NCBI GenBank assembly: GCA_963702525.1
Contig: CAVPCY010000012.1
Coordinates: forward strand, 1-64,000
Direction: 5' to 3'
Origin: CAVPCY01 sp963702525
GTDB lineage: Bacteria; Actinomycetota; Coriobacteriia; Anaerosomatales; PHET01
DNA length: 64,000 nt
Part shown: in pieces, positions 33,892 to 43,153 of the stretch
Numbering within the stretch: the first letter of the stretch is position 1
Layout of the letters: each line of letters opens with the position of its first letter
The notes under the pieces: generated by a model
Databases searched by the model: none
What the model was told of the DNA's origin: nothing
What the model saw: the letters and a program-made list of their open reading frames with translations, nothing else
Program-made: the position numbers and the translations under genes

Positions 33892-34671
33892 CTACATCGC
33901 GGCTTGGGCGGGGACCTGCCCGTTCCCTACCGTGTGTCCGATCCAGTAGCCCACCCGGGCCCCACTGGGCAACTTCGCGCTTCCCAGCGAACCGATGGCG
34001 TGCAGTACGGCCCCGTCGAGACGCCGCAACTTGGCCTCGATGTGCAGGAACGACTGGCCCGTGTCGAGCACGAGCCTCCGCCGTTCGCGAGAGGCCTCGT
34101 GAGCCACCGGGTGGATGATCGCCGACACCGGATGCCCGGCGAGTTCAGGCGTGGTCGCACCCACGAAGAGCTCTTGTGCGGCAGTGTTCGAGTACAGGAA
34201 CCGGTCGTCCTCGCCGTAGACCGTCACCGGCTGGAGCATGGCGTCGAGCGTGGCGCGCGCCAGGGAGGTTCCTTCGGCGAACTCGGGCGACTCCACCGCC
34301 GGCATCGCGAGTTCGGGGTAGAACCGGCAGCGTGCGATGACCGCGTACTCCCGATCTCCCACCGAGAAGCCCCGCACAGTGGCCTCGAGCGGGAAGGTGT
34401 CGCCGGTCAGATCGGTGATGCACAGCGCGAGCGGAAGGTACGGGGCGGTCTGCCCGGTGCGAAGCAAGCGCCGCACTTCGGCCGAAGCGTTGTCTTCAGG
34501 GCTGATCAGCGCCGAGAGGGGCAACCCCACCACACCGCGTGGCGACATCGCGCCGAAGGCATGGCACGCGGCGGCGTTCGCCAAGACGACGTGCTCTCCG
34601 TCGTGTACGACGATCTCGCAGGGCAGTGCTTCGAACACCGCCTCGAAGAGGGCGTTGGCCGAACTCACCAC
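33892..34671 (-). CDS. Two-PAS-domain protein without output domain
   Basis: 259 residues from GTG 34671 (AGGA nine bases upstream); the frame is open to 34869 but that part is Arg/Ser-rich noise. Two PAS-like domains: ALFEAVFEALPCEIVVHDGEHVVLANAAA near the start and LDAMLQPVTVYGEDDRFLYSNTAAQELF in the middle. It ends after the second PAS, so it must act by protein contact. Position near the cyclase genes suggests a link to c-di-GMP signalling, unproven. Confidence 0.65.
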   Translation of the reverse strand: MVSSANALFEAVFEALPCEIVVHDGEHVVLANAAACHAFGAMSPRGVVGLPLSALISPEDNASAEVRRLLRTGQTAPYLPLALCITDLTGDTFPLEATVRGFSVGDREYAVIARCRFYPELAMPAVESPEFAEGTSLARATLDAMLQPVTVYGEDDRFLYSNTAAQELFVGATTPELAGHPVSAIIHPVAHEASRERRRLVLDTGQSFLHIEAKLRRLDGAVLHAIGSLGSAKLPSGARVGYWIGHTVGNGQVPAQAAM

Positions 34672-34816
34672 GGGGTTCCATCCTGTTTGCGGGTCTTGAA
34701 GCGGGCACTCCACTCCGCTGGAGCGACTGCACCTAGCGTGCCAATCGGCTGGTGGGCGGGGCGATACTCGACAGGACTTGCCGCTCGCATAGGGCGGGCG
34801 TCGGCGGCGGGTGCTC

Positions 34817-35611
34817 CTACAGCCCGAGCAGGCGCGCCGCGTTGCCGCCCAGGATCCCTTCGAGGTCACTCGCCGAGAACCCCAGCAGCGAGAGATGCAC
34901 GACCTCGGCGCGCGCGTCGGTCCACGGGCCGTCGCTGCCGAACAGCACGCGGTCGGCGCCGTGTGCCTGCACCAGCTGGACGAACTCCTCGTCGGGCAGG
35001 TGGCCCAGCGTGTACGCGGTGTCGAGCCACACGTCGCGGCCCTGCAAGTGCTCCGCGACCGCGCTCCACTGCTTGAAGCCGCCCAAGTGGGCGAGGATGA
35101 CTCGGAGTTCCGGCCACGCGTCGATGAGGCGCGCGAACGACGTGGCGGTGCCTCGCACCGACGGGTGGATGACGTCAGCGCCGGCGTGGAAGAGCACCAC
35201 CATGTCGTGCTCGATCGCGGCCGACCATATCGGGTCGAGATCGCGGTCGTGCGGCTCGAACGCCTGGTGCTCCGGGTGCATCTTGAACCCCCTGAGCCCG
35301 AGTGACGCCATCCGAGCGATCTCGGCCGCCGGGTCCTCGGTGCCGGGGTGCATGGCCCCGAAAGGCACGATGCGATCGCTCGCGATCGAAGCCGCCCAGT
35401 CGTTGATCGAGGCGACCTGCCCCGGCTTAGTGGCGACCGGCTGCACCACCGAGATGTCGACTCCGGTCCGGTCCATCTCGGCGATGAGCCCAGAGATGGT
35501 GCCGTTGTAGTGTGCGGTCAGCTCGCCCTCGGCGCTGGCGAGCAGGGCGGGCATCGCCTTCTCGGCGAGCGCGTCGGTCCACGCGTGTGTGTGGATGTCG
35601 ATGATCGGCAT
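34817..35611 (-). CDS. Amidohydrolase family protein (TIM-barrel, ACMSD-like)
   Basis: 264 residues. Metal-site motifs of the amidohydrolase-2 family: IDIHTHAW (HxH) at the N-terminus, VLFHAGADVIHP, LAHLGGF and VLFGSDGPW (the last metal Asp). Probably hydrolyses or decarboxylates a small cyclic or aromatic acid; substrate unknown. The frame starts at the ATG 35611, but no clear ribosome site precedes it and a terminator hairpin lies only 20 bases upstream. Confidence 0.85.
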   Translation of the reverse strand: MPIIDIHTHAWTDALAEKAMPALLASAEGELTAHYNGTISGLIAEMDRTGVDISVVQPVATKPGQVASINDWAASIASDRIVPFGAMHPGTEDPAAEIARMASLGLRGFKMHPEHQAFEPHDRDLDPIWSAAIEHDMVVLFHAGADVIHPSVRGTATSFARLIDAWPELRVILAHLGGFKQWSAVAEHLQGRDVWLDTAYTLGHLPDEEFVQLVQAHGADRVLFGSDGPWTDARAEVVHLSLLGFSASDLEGILGGNAARLLGL

Positions 35612-35631
35612 GAGGAAACGGTAGCACGAAG

Positions 35632-35658
35632 GAAGGGCCCCTCGGCGAGGGGCCCTTC
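35632..35658 (-). terminator. Strong terminator hairpin between surface protein and amidohydrolase genes
   Basis: Perfect 12-bp stem GAAGGGCCCCTC / GAGGGGCCCTTC with a three-base loop, 22 bases after the stop of the minus-strand surface-protein gene. Read on the minus strand it is followed by CTTCGTG, a poor T-run, but the stem is very stable. Confidence 0.6.
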
Positions 35659-35680
35659 GGGCGGTGCTGTGTCGGCCGGA

Positions 35681-37332
35681 CTACTTGGCTCTGATATAGC
35701 GCCACGGGCCGGTAGAGGCCGCGTTGTCTGCAGTCGCGGGGTAGTAGGCGCGGATTCGCCACTTACCCGTTCTGCCGAACCTGAACTTCCGCGCGAACGT
35801 GGTGGTGTCCGCGTCGTATGCAGACAGCGTGGTGGAGAGCGTCTTCTTCAGGCGATACTTCCCCGAGGAGTAACGGTAGGCCTTGATGTAGACCTTGCCG
35901 CCTCCGGTGACTGCGGGGTCGAGACGACCGGTGGTCGTGAAGTAGCTCTTGCGTTTGATGCTCTTCGGCCCGCTTGGTTTGCTGAGCGCGACCCTGGGGA
36001 GGACTGTCTTGACGCCCGAGGATTGGTACCACACGTCTGACGGGTCCCCTAGGAATCCGCCTGTATCACGAAACGCGTGGCCTGCGCGGGCAGCAGAGTG
36101 CTGTACCTGCCCGATGAGTCGGTCGTGACGATCTTCGATCCCGTCCACTGCGCGGGCGTGCTGGGCAGAAGCGCAGTCCTTGTGTACCACAGCGTGACGC
36201 TGCGGCCGGTGAGCGCGCTGCCGTCCTGCCGCCTCAAGCTGCCGGTGACCCGCGTCTGCGCGCCATAGCCTGTGGTGCTGGGGGCGGAGATCGTCAGAGT
36301 CGGCCTGATGATCTCGGTTGCGTAGATGTTCAGGTTACCGTCCCGCGAATCCGTGTAGACGACGTTGCCACCCCAGATCGCGGGCTCCGTCTGGTCCCCG
36401 GCAGCGTCTGAAATCTTCCCCAGCATCGTGGTCGGGTTCTGCATGTAGTAGATGTCGTAGTCGCCATCCGTGTTCGACGACCACACGAGGGTGTCGCTCT
36501 TCCAGCATGGGTTGACAGAGTTGCCGCCTCCGAGTTGCCAGATGTAGCTTGGACCAGTGGCGCCCACGTACATTGCGAACTGGATCTTGGAGTTCGGGGC
36601 AGTGTCGTGCTGCCAAGCGACGCGGTAGCCGTCGATCACCGGCATGGTGTCAGCGACCGCGTTGTTGGTGACACGGGCGGTCGTCTTGGTCTTGATGTCG
36701 TACCAGACGATCTCCCAGTTGCCCCAGCGGCTGTCCTGCCAGACGATCTTGTTGCCTGAGATCTTCGGCCACCACTGGTCGAAGCTGTCGTTGGTGATAC
36801 GCGTCGTCTCGCCGGTCTTGAAGTTGTAGAGCATGATGTCGGCTTGGCTGCCAAAGTAGCGCTCGTAGACAAGGTAATCGTTGTTCAGGTCGACGTAGCC
36901 CTCCAGGTCAGAGGAGGTCGTCAGGCGACGCTTGGTCTTCTTGGCGATGTCGTACCAGTACACGTCGCCCCCGCCGGTCGAGTTGTCTGTCCACGCGACG
37001 CGATTGCCGTAGATGCGCGGTTCGAACTGCGCTCCCGCCCCACCAGCGATCGTGATGGCGCTGTTGACGAGTCCACCCCGGTCGAACAGCTTGATGTCTG
37101 CGGAGCCCGCGGAATTGTCAACGTAGGCCACCCGGTTGCCATAAACGACCGCTAGATTCTGGCCCCCAGCGGCAGTGCTGTACGCTCTCTCGATGCCGTA
37201 GGTTCCGACTACCGTGCCCGGCGCAACCTGCATGGCCATCTCCGCTGCTTGCGCGGCAGCTGCAAATACCCCGGCGAATAGCGCGGCTAGCAGCAACGAC
37301 ATGTACAGACGCCGACGGAATCCTCTATCCAT
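35681..37332 (-). CDS. Secreted TolB-like beta-propeller protein with Ig-like tail (one frameshift)
   Basis: About 550 residues if a frame break at about 36052 is bridged; adding one T there gives QADFLGDPSDVWY in a continuous frame. Signal peptide: basic start, hydrophobic LLLAALFAGVFAAAA, cleavage after AQAAE. Then repeated blades with 'RVAWxD', 'GNKIVWQDSRWGNWEIVWYD', 'TRITND', typical of TolB/PD40 propellers, then two Ig-like beta domains (TISAPSTTGYGAQTRVTGSL; KSYFTTTGRLDPAVTG). Probably anchored on or released from the cell surface. The Ig-like repeats resemble those at the end of the 1.6-4.0 kb cytochrome. Start ATG 37332 behind AGGGGG. Confidence 0.72.
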
Positions 37333-37639
37333 CGAACACACCCCCTGTCCCGGCCGCTACCCGACAGGGCGTTGCGGCGCGTCCCGAAGATACGGACGCA
37401 CGGGGTCTGCCGGCCTTTCTCGAAATACCCCCATCCGGCACAGAAGCGAACTCCCGCGCGCACTCATGTATATGCCTCTGCACTCGCTCGCCCAATCGGT
37501 GCGGGCGTTTGCCGCCCGCGTGTTTGGGGGGGCTCTGAGGGCCTCAGCTCCTTCCTCGGCAGGGGACGGCCATGCGATGGGAACACACACAAGGTGAGGG
37601 TGACCGGCCCCACAGCTGCCATGCACAACCGGAGGCCTC
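37333..37639. other. Divergent intergenic region, no gene
   Basis: Between the surface-protein gene and zwf-gnd. It holds two hairpins: one overlapping the surface gene's ribosome site (listed separately) and GCGGGCG-tttgc-CGCCCGC (37501-37519), followed by a G-rich run. No convincing ORF and no clear sigma-70 promoter seen. I looked for a c-di-GMP riboswitch and found no convincing match. Confidence 0.5.
37343..37369 (-). promoter_or_regulatory. Leader hairpin next to the ribosome site of the surface-protein gene
   Basis: CCCTGTC (37343-37349) and GACAGGG (37363-37369) form a 7-bp stem around a 13-base loop. On the minus strand the 3' arm (GACAGGG) runs into the AGGGGG ribosome site, eight bases before the ATG at 37332. 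Folding would hide the site, so translation could be controlled. Confidence 0.4.
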
Positions 37640-40036
37640 ATGATGACCACCTACGCACCCGACATCGCCGCCACCATCCTCGTCGTCTTCGGGGCGACCG
37701 GCGACCTGATGGCGCGCAAGGTCGTGCCGTCGCTGTACTACCTGCGCGGCAAGGGCCAGCTGCCCGATCACCTGCGCGTGGTTGGCTTCGGACGGCGCGA
37801 TTGGGGCGATGCGGAGTTGCGCGACCACGTGCGCGGAATCCTCGCCGAGCGTGCGACCGACGCGGACCCTGCCGATGTCGAGGAGTTCCTCGGCATGTTC
37901 TGCTATCAGAAGGGCGAGTTCCCGGACGCCGAGTCCTACGACGCGACCAAGCGGCTGGTCGACTCGATCCAAGACGAGTGGGGCGTGTGCACCAACAAGC
38001 TCTACTACCTCGCCGTCCCGCCCGAGCACTACGAGACGATCTTCCGGCACCTGGCCGACAGCGGGCTGACCGCCGAGTGCAGCGATCTCATGGGCTGGAC
38101 GCGCGTGCTCGTGGAGAAGCCGTTCGGCGATGACGAAGCCAGCGCGCGCGAGCTCGACACCCTGCTGGCGAGTCTCTTCCGCGAGGAGCAGATCTACCGC
38201 ATCGACCACTACCTCGCCAAAGAGATGCTGCAAGGCATCATGAACTTTCGCTTCACCAACAACCTGTTCGAGACCGAGTGGAACCGCAGCGCCATCGAGT
38301 CGATCGACATCACGTTGCTCGAGTCTATCGGCGCCGAGAAGCGCGGCGCGTTCTACGACGCCGTGGGCGCGCTGCGCGATGTGGGCCAGAACCACCTGCT
38401 GCAGATGCTCGCTCTCGTGACGATGGACCAGCCCGCCACCGCGAGTCCCAACGACATCCGCGAGGCGCGCGCCGCCCTCATCGAGTCGATCGCGCCCATG
38501 ACGCCGGGCGAGGTGGCCGAGCGGACATTCCGCGCCCAGCACCACGGCTTTCGCGACATCGTCGGTGTGGCTCCGGACTCCGAGACCGAATCGTACTTCC
38601 GGCTGGTCACGACGATGTCGGGACCGCGTTGGGCCGGCGTCCCTGTGATGATGGAGTCGGGCAAGCGCATGGGCCCCGCGTGCAAGCGCATCGTCGTGAA
38701 CTTCCGCCACCCAGTGAAGTGCCTGTGCGACGGGGACTTCCATCCCGCGAACAAGATCGTCTTCACACTCGAGCCCCAGGACCGCATCGAGATCGTCTTC
38801 TACACCAAGCGCCCCGGTTTCGAACGCGACGTCGAGGAGCGCCGTTTCTCGTTCTTCCTCTACGAGCGCACCGAGAAGGCCCAGTACGTCGAGGAGTACG
38901 CGAAGCTCCTGCACGACGCCTTCCGAGGCGACCAGACGCTCTTCGTATCGACCCGCGAGGTCGACGCCGGCTGGGCGTTCATCGACCCGATCGTCGACGG
39001 TTGGGCCGAGGGGCTTGCGCCGCTCGAGTTCTACGAGCCGGACTCGGCAGATGTCGTTCAGCGCGCGGCCGAGGCCCTTGGCGGCGCCGCGGTCGAGGGG
39101 CGAGTGGGAGTGGCGGGACTCGGCAAGATGGGTGCGGGGCTCGCGCGCAACCTCATGGAGCACGGCTGGGAGGTCGTGGGCTGGAACCGCACGCACTCGG
39201 TGGCCGAGGCGATGGCGGTCGAGGGGCTGCTGGCCGCCGCGTCGCTGCCGGACCTCGTGGCGGCGCTTGCACCGCCTCGGGTCGTATGGCTGATGGTGCC
39301 CGCCGGCGCGCCTGTCGACGAGTTGCTGTTCGGTCCCGCGCCCGGCGGCGGGCCCGGCCTCGTCGAGCTCCTCGCCCCCGGTGACACTGTCATAGACGGT
39401 GGCAACTCGCACTTCCGCGACGCGGCTCCGCGTGCCGAGAAGCTCGCCGAGGCCGGCATCCACTTCGTGGACTGCGGCACGAGCGGCGGACCCGCCGGTG
39501 CGCGCCACGGCGCGACGTTGATGGTGGGCGGTGATCAGACGGTCTTCTCGGCGATCGAGCCGATGCTCGCCGACGTGGCGACTCCGGGCGGCTACCGCTT
39601 CTTCGACGGCCACGGCGCGGGGCACTTCGTGAAGATGGTCCACAACGGCATCGAGTACGGCATGATGCAGGCGATCGCCGAGGGCTTCGAGGTGCTGCAC
39701 GCCGGGCCGTTCGAGCTCGACCTCGAGCAGGTGGCCGATCTCTACCAGCACCGCAGCGTGGTCGAGTCGCGGCTGGTGGGTTGGCTGCGCGACGCCTACG
39801 AGGAGCTGGGCGACGACCTCGAGGGCGCGAGCTGCGTGGTGGGCCACTCGGGTGAGGGGGAGTGGACGGTGCTCGCGGCCAAGGAGCTCGGCATCGAAGT
39901 GCCGATCATCGAGGGCGCGCTCGACTTCCGAAAGGCGTCGGAAACACAGCCCCGCTATGCTGGGAAGGTGCTCACTGCTCTGCGCGACGGCTTCGGCGGA
40001 CACGGGCTGGGACCCGGTGGTGGACCAAGGCGATAG
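37640..40036 (+). CDS. Fused glucose-6-phosphate dehydrogenase / 6-phosphogluconate dehydrogenase
   Basis: 798 residues in one frame. Residues 1 to about 465 are Zwf: VVFGATGDLMARK (NADP loop), VLVEKPFG, the active-site segment RIDHYLAKE (187-195; the usual HYLGKE has Gly for this Ala) and GQNHLLQML with the catalytic-base His. From about 485 a complete short-type Gnd follows: VGVAGLGKMGAGLARNLM, VIDGGNSHFRD, DCGTSGGPAGARHGATLMVGG and the catalytic KMVHNGIEYGMMQ. Together they would carry out both NAD(P)-linked steps of the oxidative pentose phosphate pathway; no lactonase domain is present. Two ATGs in tandem (37640, 37643) follow GGAGG. The next gene starts five bases after the stop. Confidence 0.93.
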   Translation: MMTTYAPDIAATILVVFGATGDLMARKVVPSLYYLRGKGQLPDHLRVVGFGRRDWGDAELRDHVRGILAERATDADPADVEEFLGMFCYQKGEFPDAESYDATKRLVDSIQDEWGVCTNKLYYLAVPPEHYETIFRHLADSGLTAECSDLMGWTRVLVEKPFGDDEASARELDTLLASLFREEQIYRIDHYLAKEMLQGIMNFRFTNNLFETEWNRSAIESIDITLLESIGAEKRGAFYDAVGALRDVGQNHLLQMLALVTMDQPATASPNDIREARAALIESIAPMTPGEVAERTFRAQHHGFRDIVGVAPDSETESYFRLVTTMSGPRWAGVPVMMESGKRMGPACKRIVVNFRHPVKCLCDGDFHPANKIVFTLEPQDRIEIVFYTKRPGFERDVEERRFSFFLYERTEKAQYVEEYAKLLHDAFRGDQTLFVSTREVDAGWAFIDPIVDGWAEGLAPLEFYEPDSADVVQRAAEALGGAAVEGRVGVAGLGKMGAGLARNLMEHGWEVVGWNRTHSVAEAMAVEGLLAAASLPDLVAALAPPRVVWLMVPAGAPVDELLFGPAPGGGPGLVELLAPGDTVIDGGNSHFRDAAPRAEKLAEAGIHFVDCGTSGGPAGARHGATLMVGGDQTVFSAIEPMLADVATPGGYRFFDGHGAGHFVKMVHNGIEYGMMQAIAEGFEVLHAGPFELDLEQVADLYQHRSVVESRLVGWLRDAYEELGDDLEGASCVVGHSGEGEWTVLAAKELGIEVPIIEGALDFRKASETQPRYAGKVLTALRDGFGGHGLGPGGGPRR

Positions 40037-40041
40037 GAGTA

Positions 40042-42424
40042 ATGCCAACTATGCTCCGCCCCGGTGTTCGGCTTCTCCGCATTGGTCGCGACCGTCTGCC
40101 CCCGGCGGCCGGCGGCAAGGCGGTCGGCCTTCAGTGGCTGATCCGCCACGGGTTCGCAGTGCCCGACGCGTGGGTGCTGCTCCCATCCGAGACTCCGCCG
40201 ACCGGAGCCCAGCTGCAGTCCGCGCTCGAGCCCGTGATCGAGCCGGGACGCCGCTACGCCATCCGCTCCTCGGCGGATGTCGAGGACGGCGCCGCGCACT
40301 CCTTTGCTGGGCAGTTCCAGTCGGTGCTCGACGTGTCGGGGACACAGGACGCCGCTGGAGCGGTCCAAACGGTTCTGGAAGGTCGAGGGCGCGGACTCAG
40401 TCAGGTCGTACTCGGCCGACAGGGGAGCCCGCGCCGACGGACCGGCATCGATGGCCGTGATCGTGCAGGAGATGGTGCAGGCGGAGTTCTCGGGAGTGGC
40501 GTTCTCGGCCAACCCGATCACCGGCTTCACCGAGACGATCATCGAGGCGGTACCCGGGCTCGGCGAGGGGCTGATGCAGCGCGGCGAGACGCCCGAGCGC
40601 TGGATCAGGAAGGCGGGTGCGTGGCGCTCGAGGCCGGACGCGCCCGAGCTGCCCGAGAACGTCGCCGAGCAAGTGGCGGCGGATGTCTCTGAGATGGCGC
40701 GGCGCTACAAGCAGCCGGTCGACGTCGAGTGGGTGGTGGCGGAAGGCCGGCTCAGTTACGTGCAGCTGCGCCCCATCACCGGCATCGGCGAGATCACCTA
40801 CTACTCGAACCGGTTCTCGCGCGAGATGTTGCCGGGCATCATCGTGCCGCTCGTGTGGTCGGTCAACATCCCGGTCGTCAACGGCGTGTGGATCGGCGTG
40901 CTCGACAGGCTGGTCGGACCCACCGGGCTCAAGCCTGACGACCTTGCCGCCCGCTTCTACTGCCGCGCCTACTTCAACATGGGCACCTTCGGCACTATCT
41001 GGGACAAGCTCGGACTGCCGAGGGAGTCGCTCGAGATGATGCGGGGTATGGAGCGCTCTGGCGGCGAGCGGCCCGCCATGAGGATCACCTTCCGCACGCT
41101 GACGAAGCTGCCGCGCGCGCTGGTGTTCGCGGTGGGGCTGCTCGGCCACGAGCGCAAGGCCAAGCGACTGCTTGCCAAGCACGAAGCGGACTTCGGCGAG
41201 CTGCTCGGACACCTCGACCTGCAGACCGGCGATCCGGCGCATCTGACGCGGGCGCTCGATGGGCTGCGGCCGATCTCGACGGGCGTCGCCCACCTCAACG
41301 TGCTCACGCCGCTGCTGTCGGAGGCGCACAACCACCGGCTCGCCCGTCGGCTCTCCCGCATCGGGATCGAGTACCAGAACGTGGATTTCGCGAACCGGGA
41401 CGAGGGTGACGAGGGCAGGGACCCGACCTTGGCCATCTGCCGTCTGCACGACGCCTTGGGGCAGCTCGCGCCGGAGTTGCGGGAGCGGTTCGGCGAGGCG
41501 GGCGTCGAGGCGCTGCGGCCCGAACCGCCCGCCCGGGAGTTCGTCGGACTGTACGACCGCTTCATCGAGGGCTACGGCCACTTCTCGGACTCGGGCAACG
41601 ACTTCTCGCACGTACCGTGGCGCGAGGACCAGACGGCCGTCGTCCGGCTCATCGTAGCCGAGGGCGCCCCTCGGTCCTCAGCGGTGCGGGTGACACGCGA
41701 GGACATCGCGGCCCGTCCCGGAGGCAGGCGCTGTCTGCGCGCGTTCGACCGGGCGTCGCGCTTTCAGGTGCTACGCGAGGAGGTCAGCTCGTTCTTCACC
41801 CTGTGCCACGGCTACCACAGGCCGCTCTACCTGCGAATGGCCGAGATTTGCGGCATGACCGGGTGGCCCCCGACCGGCAGAGCGGTGTTCTACCTCTCCG
41901 ACAGTGAGGCTCGCTCGCTGGCCGCAGGGCAGCTCGGCTCAGCCGAGGCACAGCGACTCGTTCGCGAGCGCTTCGAGGAGGAGGAGCAGGTACGTGATGC
42001 CGCGGTGCCCGACGAGATCTTCGGCGACAGCCCCGGTCCTCTTCGCACCGAGACCGGCGGAACGCTGAGCGGCGTGGCGACGTCGCCGGGGCGTCATACA
42101 GGACGGGCGGTCAAGATCTCGTCGGTGTCCCAGGCGCCGGAGCTTGCCGAGGGAGACGTCATCGTCGTGCCCTACTCTGATGTCGCCTGGACGCCGTTGT
42201 TCTCTCGCGCAGGTGCGATCGTCGCCGAGTCCGGCGGGTTTCTGTCGCACACCTCGATCGTTGCGCGCGAGTACGGGATTCCTGCGGTTGTCTCGGTGGA
42301 CGCTGCGATGTTTGCCATACCGCAGGGGGCGCAGGTGGTAGTCGACGGATTCGCCGGCACGGTGACGGTGCTGGAAGACGAGCGAGCGGACTCACCCTCC
42401 GATGAGACAGGAGCGATCGAATGA
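40042..42424 (+). CDS. PEP-synthase/PPDK-like phosphotransferase (one frameshift)
   Basis: About 790 residues after bridging a frame break near 40375-40390. The N-terminal part is the PPDK/PEP-synthase ATP-grasp domain: GGKAVGLQWLIRHGF, YAIRSSADVEDGAAHSFAGQF, then across the break MAVIVQEMVQAEFSGVAFS and VEWVVAEGRLSYVQLRPI. A long helical middle region follows, then the swivelling phospho-His domain: VPYSDVAWTPLF, GGFLSHTSIVARE with the catalytic His. There is no PEP/pyruvate TIM barrel, so the layout is closer to rifampin phosphotransferase than to PEP synthase. Acceptor unknown. ATG 40042 follows GATAGGAG; its stop overlaps the plsY-like start. Confidence 0.78.
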
Positions 42425-43125
42425 ACTGGGCACTCATGGGCGCGGCGGCACTCATCGGCTATCTGTGCGGCTCGATCTCGTTCGCGAGGATCATCGTCAA
42501 GGCGCACGGGCACGACGCCGTAGAGGTGGTGAGCCTGACCTCACCGGACGGCGGTGCGCAGATGACCTCTGATGCCGTGAGCGCCACCGCGGTGCGTCTT
42601 ATGCTGGGTGCGAAGTGGGGGTTGTTGTGCGCGGCCGGCGACATCCTCAAAGCGACGATCCCCACGCTCGTGTTCCGGTTCGCGTTCCCGGGCGAGCCGT
42701 ACCTGTACGCGGCGGGCCTGATGGCGATCGTGGGCCACAACTTCCCGGTCTACTACCGCTTCAAGGGCGGTCGAGGCCAGTCGCCGATGCTCGGAGCGAT
42801 GCTCGCGATCGCTCCGATAGGCGCGCTGGTGTGCAGCGCGGTCGGCTTCGTGGTGGGCTACTACGTGATCAAGGACGCCATGGTCTCGGACAACCTGGGC
42901 CAGGTGCTCTACATACCGTGGGTCTGGGCGGTGGGACTCGGCCCATGGGCGGTCGCGTGGGCGGTCGCGGCCAACGTCGTCTTCTTCGTCTCGTACGCCG
43001 GCGAGATGCGGCAGTACTGGGAGGGGCGCAAGGCCGGTCACCTCAAGGACCCGGACGACGTCATGAGGATGATGCAGATGGACTACGAGTGGATGACCCC
43101 GAAGAAGAAGGACCCGGAGGACTAG
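42421..43125 (+). CDS. PlsY-like acyl-phosphate:glycerol-3-phosphate acyltransferase homologue
   Basis: 234 residues with about five membrane helices. PlsY motifs: GYLCGSISFARI (motif 1, normally GSIPxG/A), GHNFPVYYRFKGGRG (motif 2, nearly canonical). It is longer than PlsY (about 200) with an extra segment after helix 1 (SLTSPDGGAQ) and a charged C-terminal tail. It probably acylates a glycerol-phosphate-like acceptor. The ATG overlaps the stop of the phosphotransferase gene (ATGA), so the two proteins may act together. Confidence 0.8.
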   Translation: MNWALMGAAALIGYLCGSISFARIIVKAHGHDAVEVVSLTSPDGGAQMTSDAVSATAVRLMLGAKWGLLCAAGDILKATIPTLVFRFAFPGEPYLYAAGLMAIVGHNFPVYYRFKGGRGQSPMLGAMLAIAPIGALVCSAVGFVVGYYVIKDAMVSDNLGQVLYIPWVWAVGLGPWAVAWAVAANVVFFVSYAGEMRQYWEGRKAGHLKDPDDVMRMMQMDYEWMTPKKKDPED

Positions 43126-43153
43126 ACCCGCGCTTCGAGAGGCGTGCGGCCCG

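Noticed and set aside
37544..40048. Open frame of 834 codons on the minus strand
   Set aside because: Exact shadow of the zwf-gnd gene, rich in His/Asp/Arg repeats without any fold signature.
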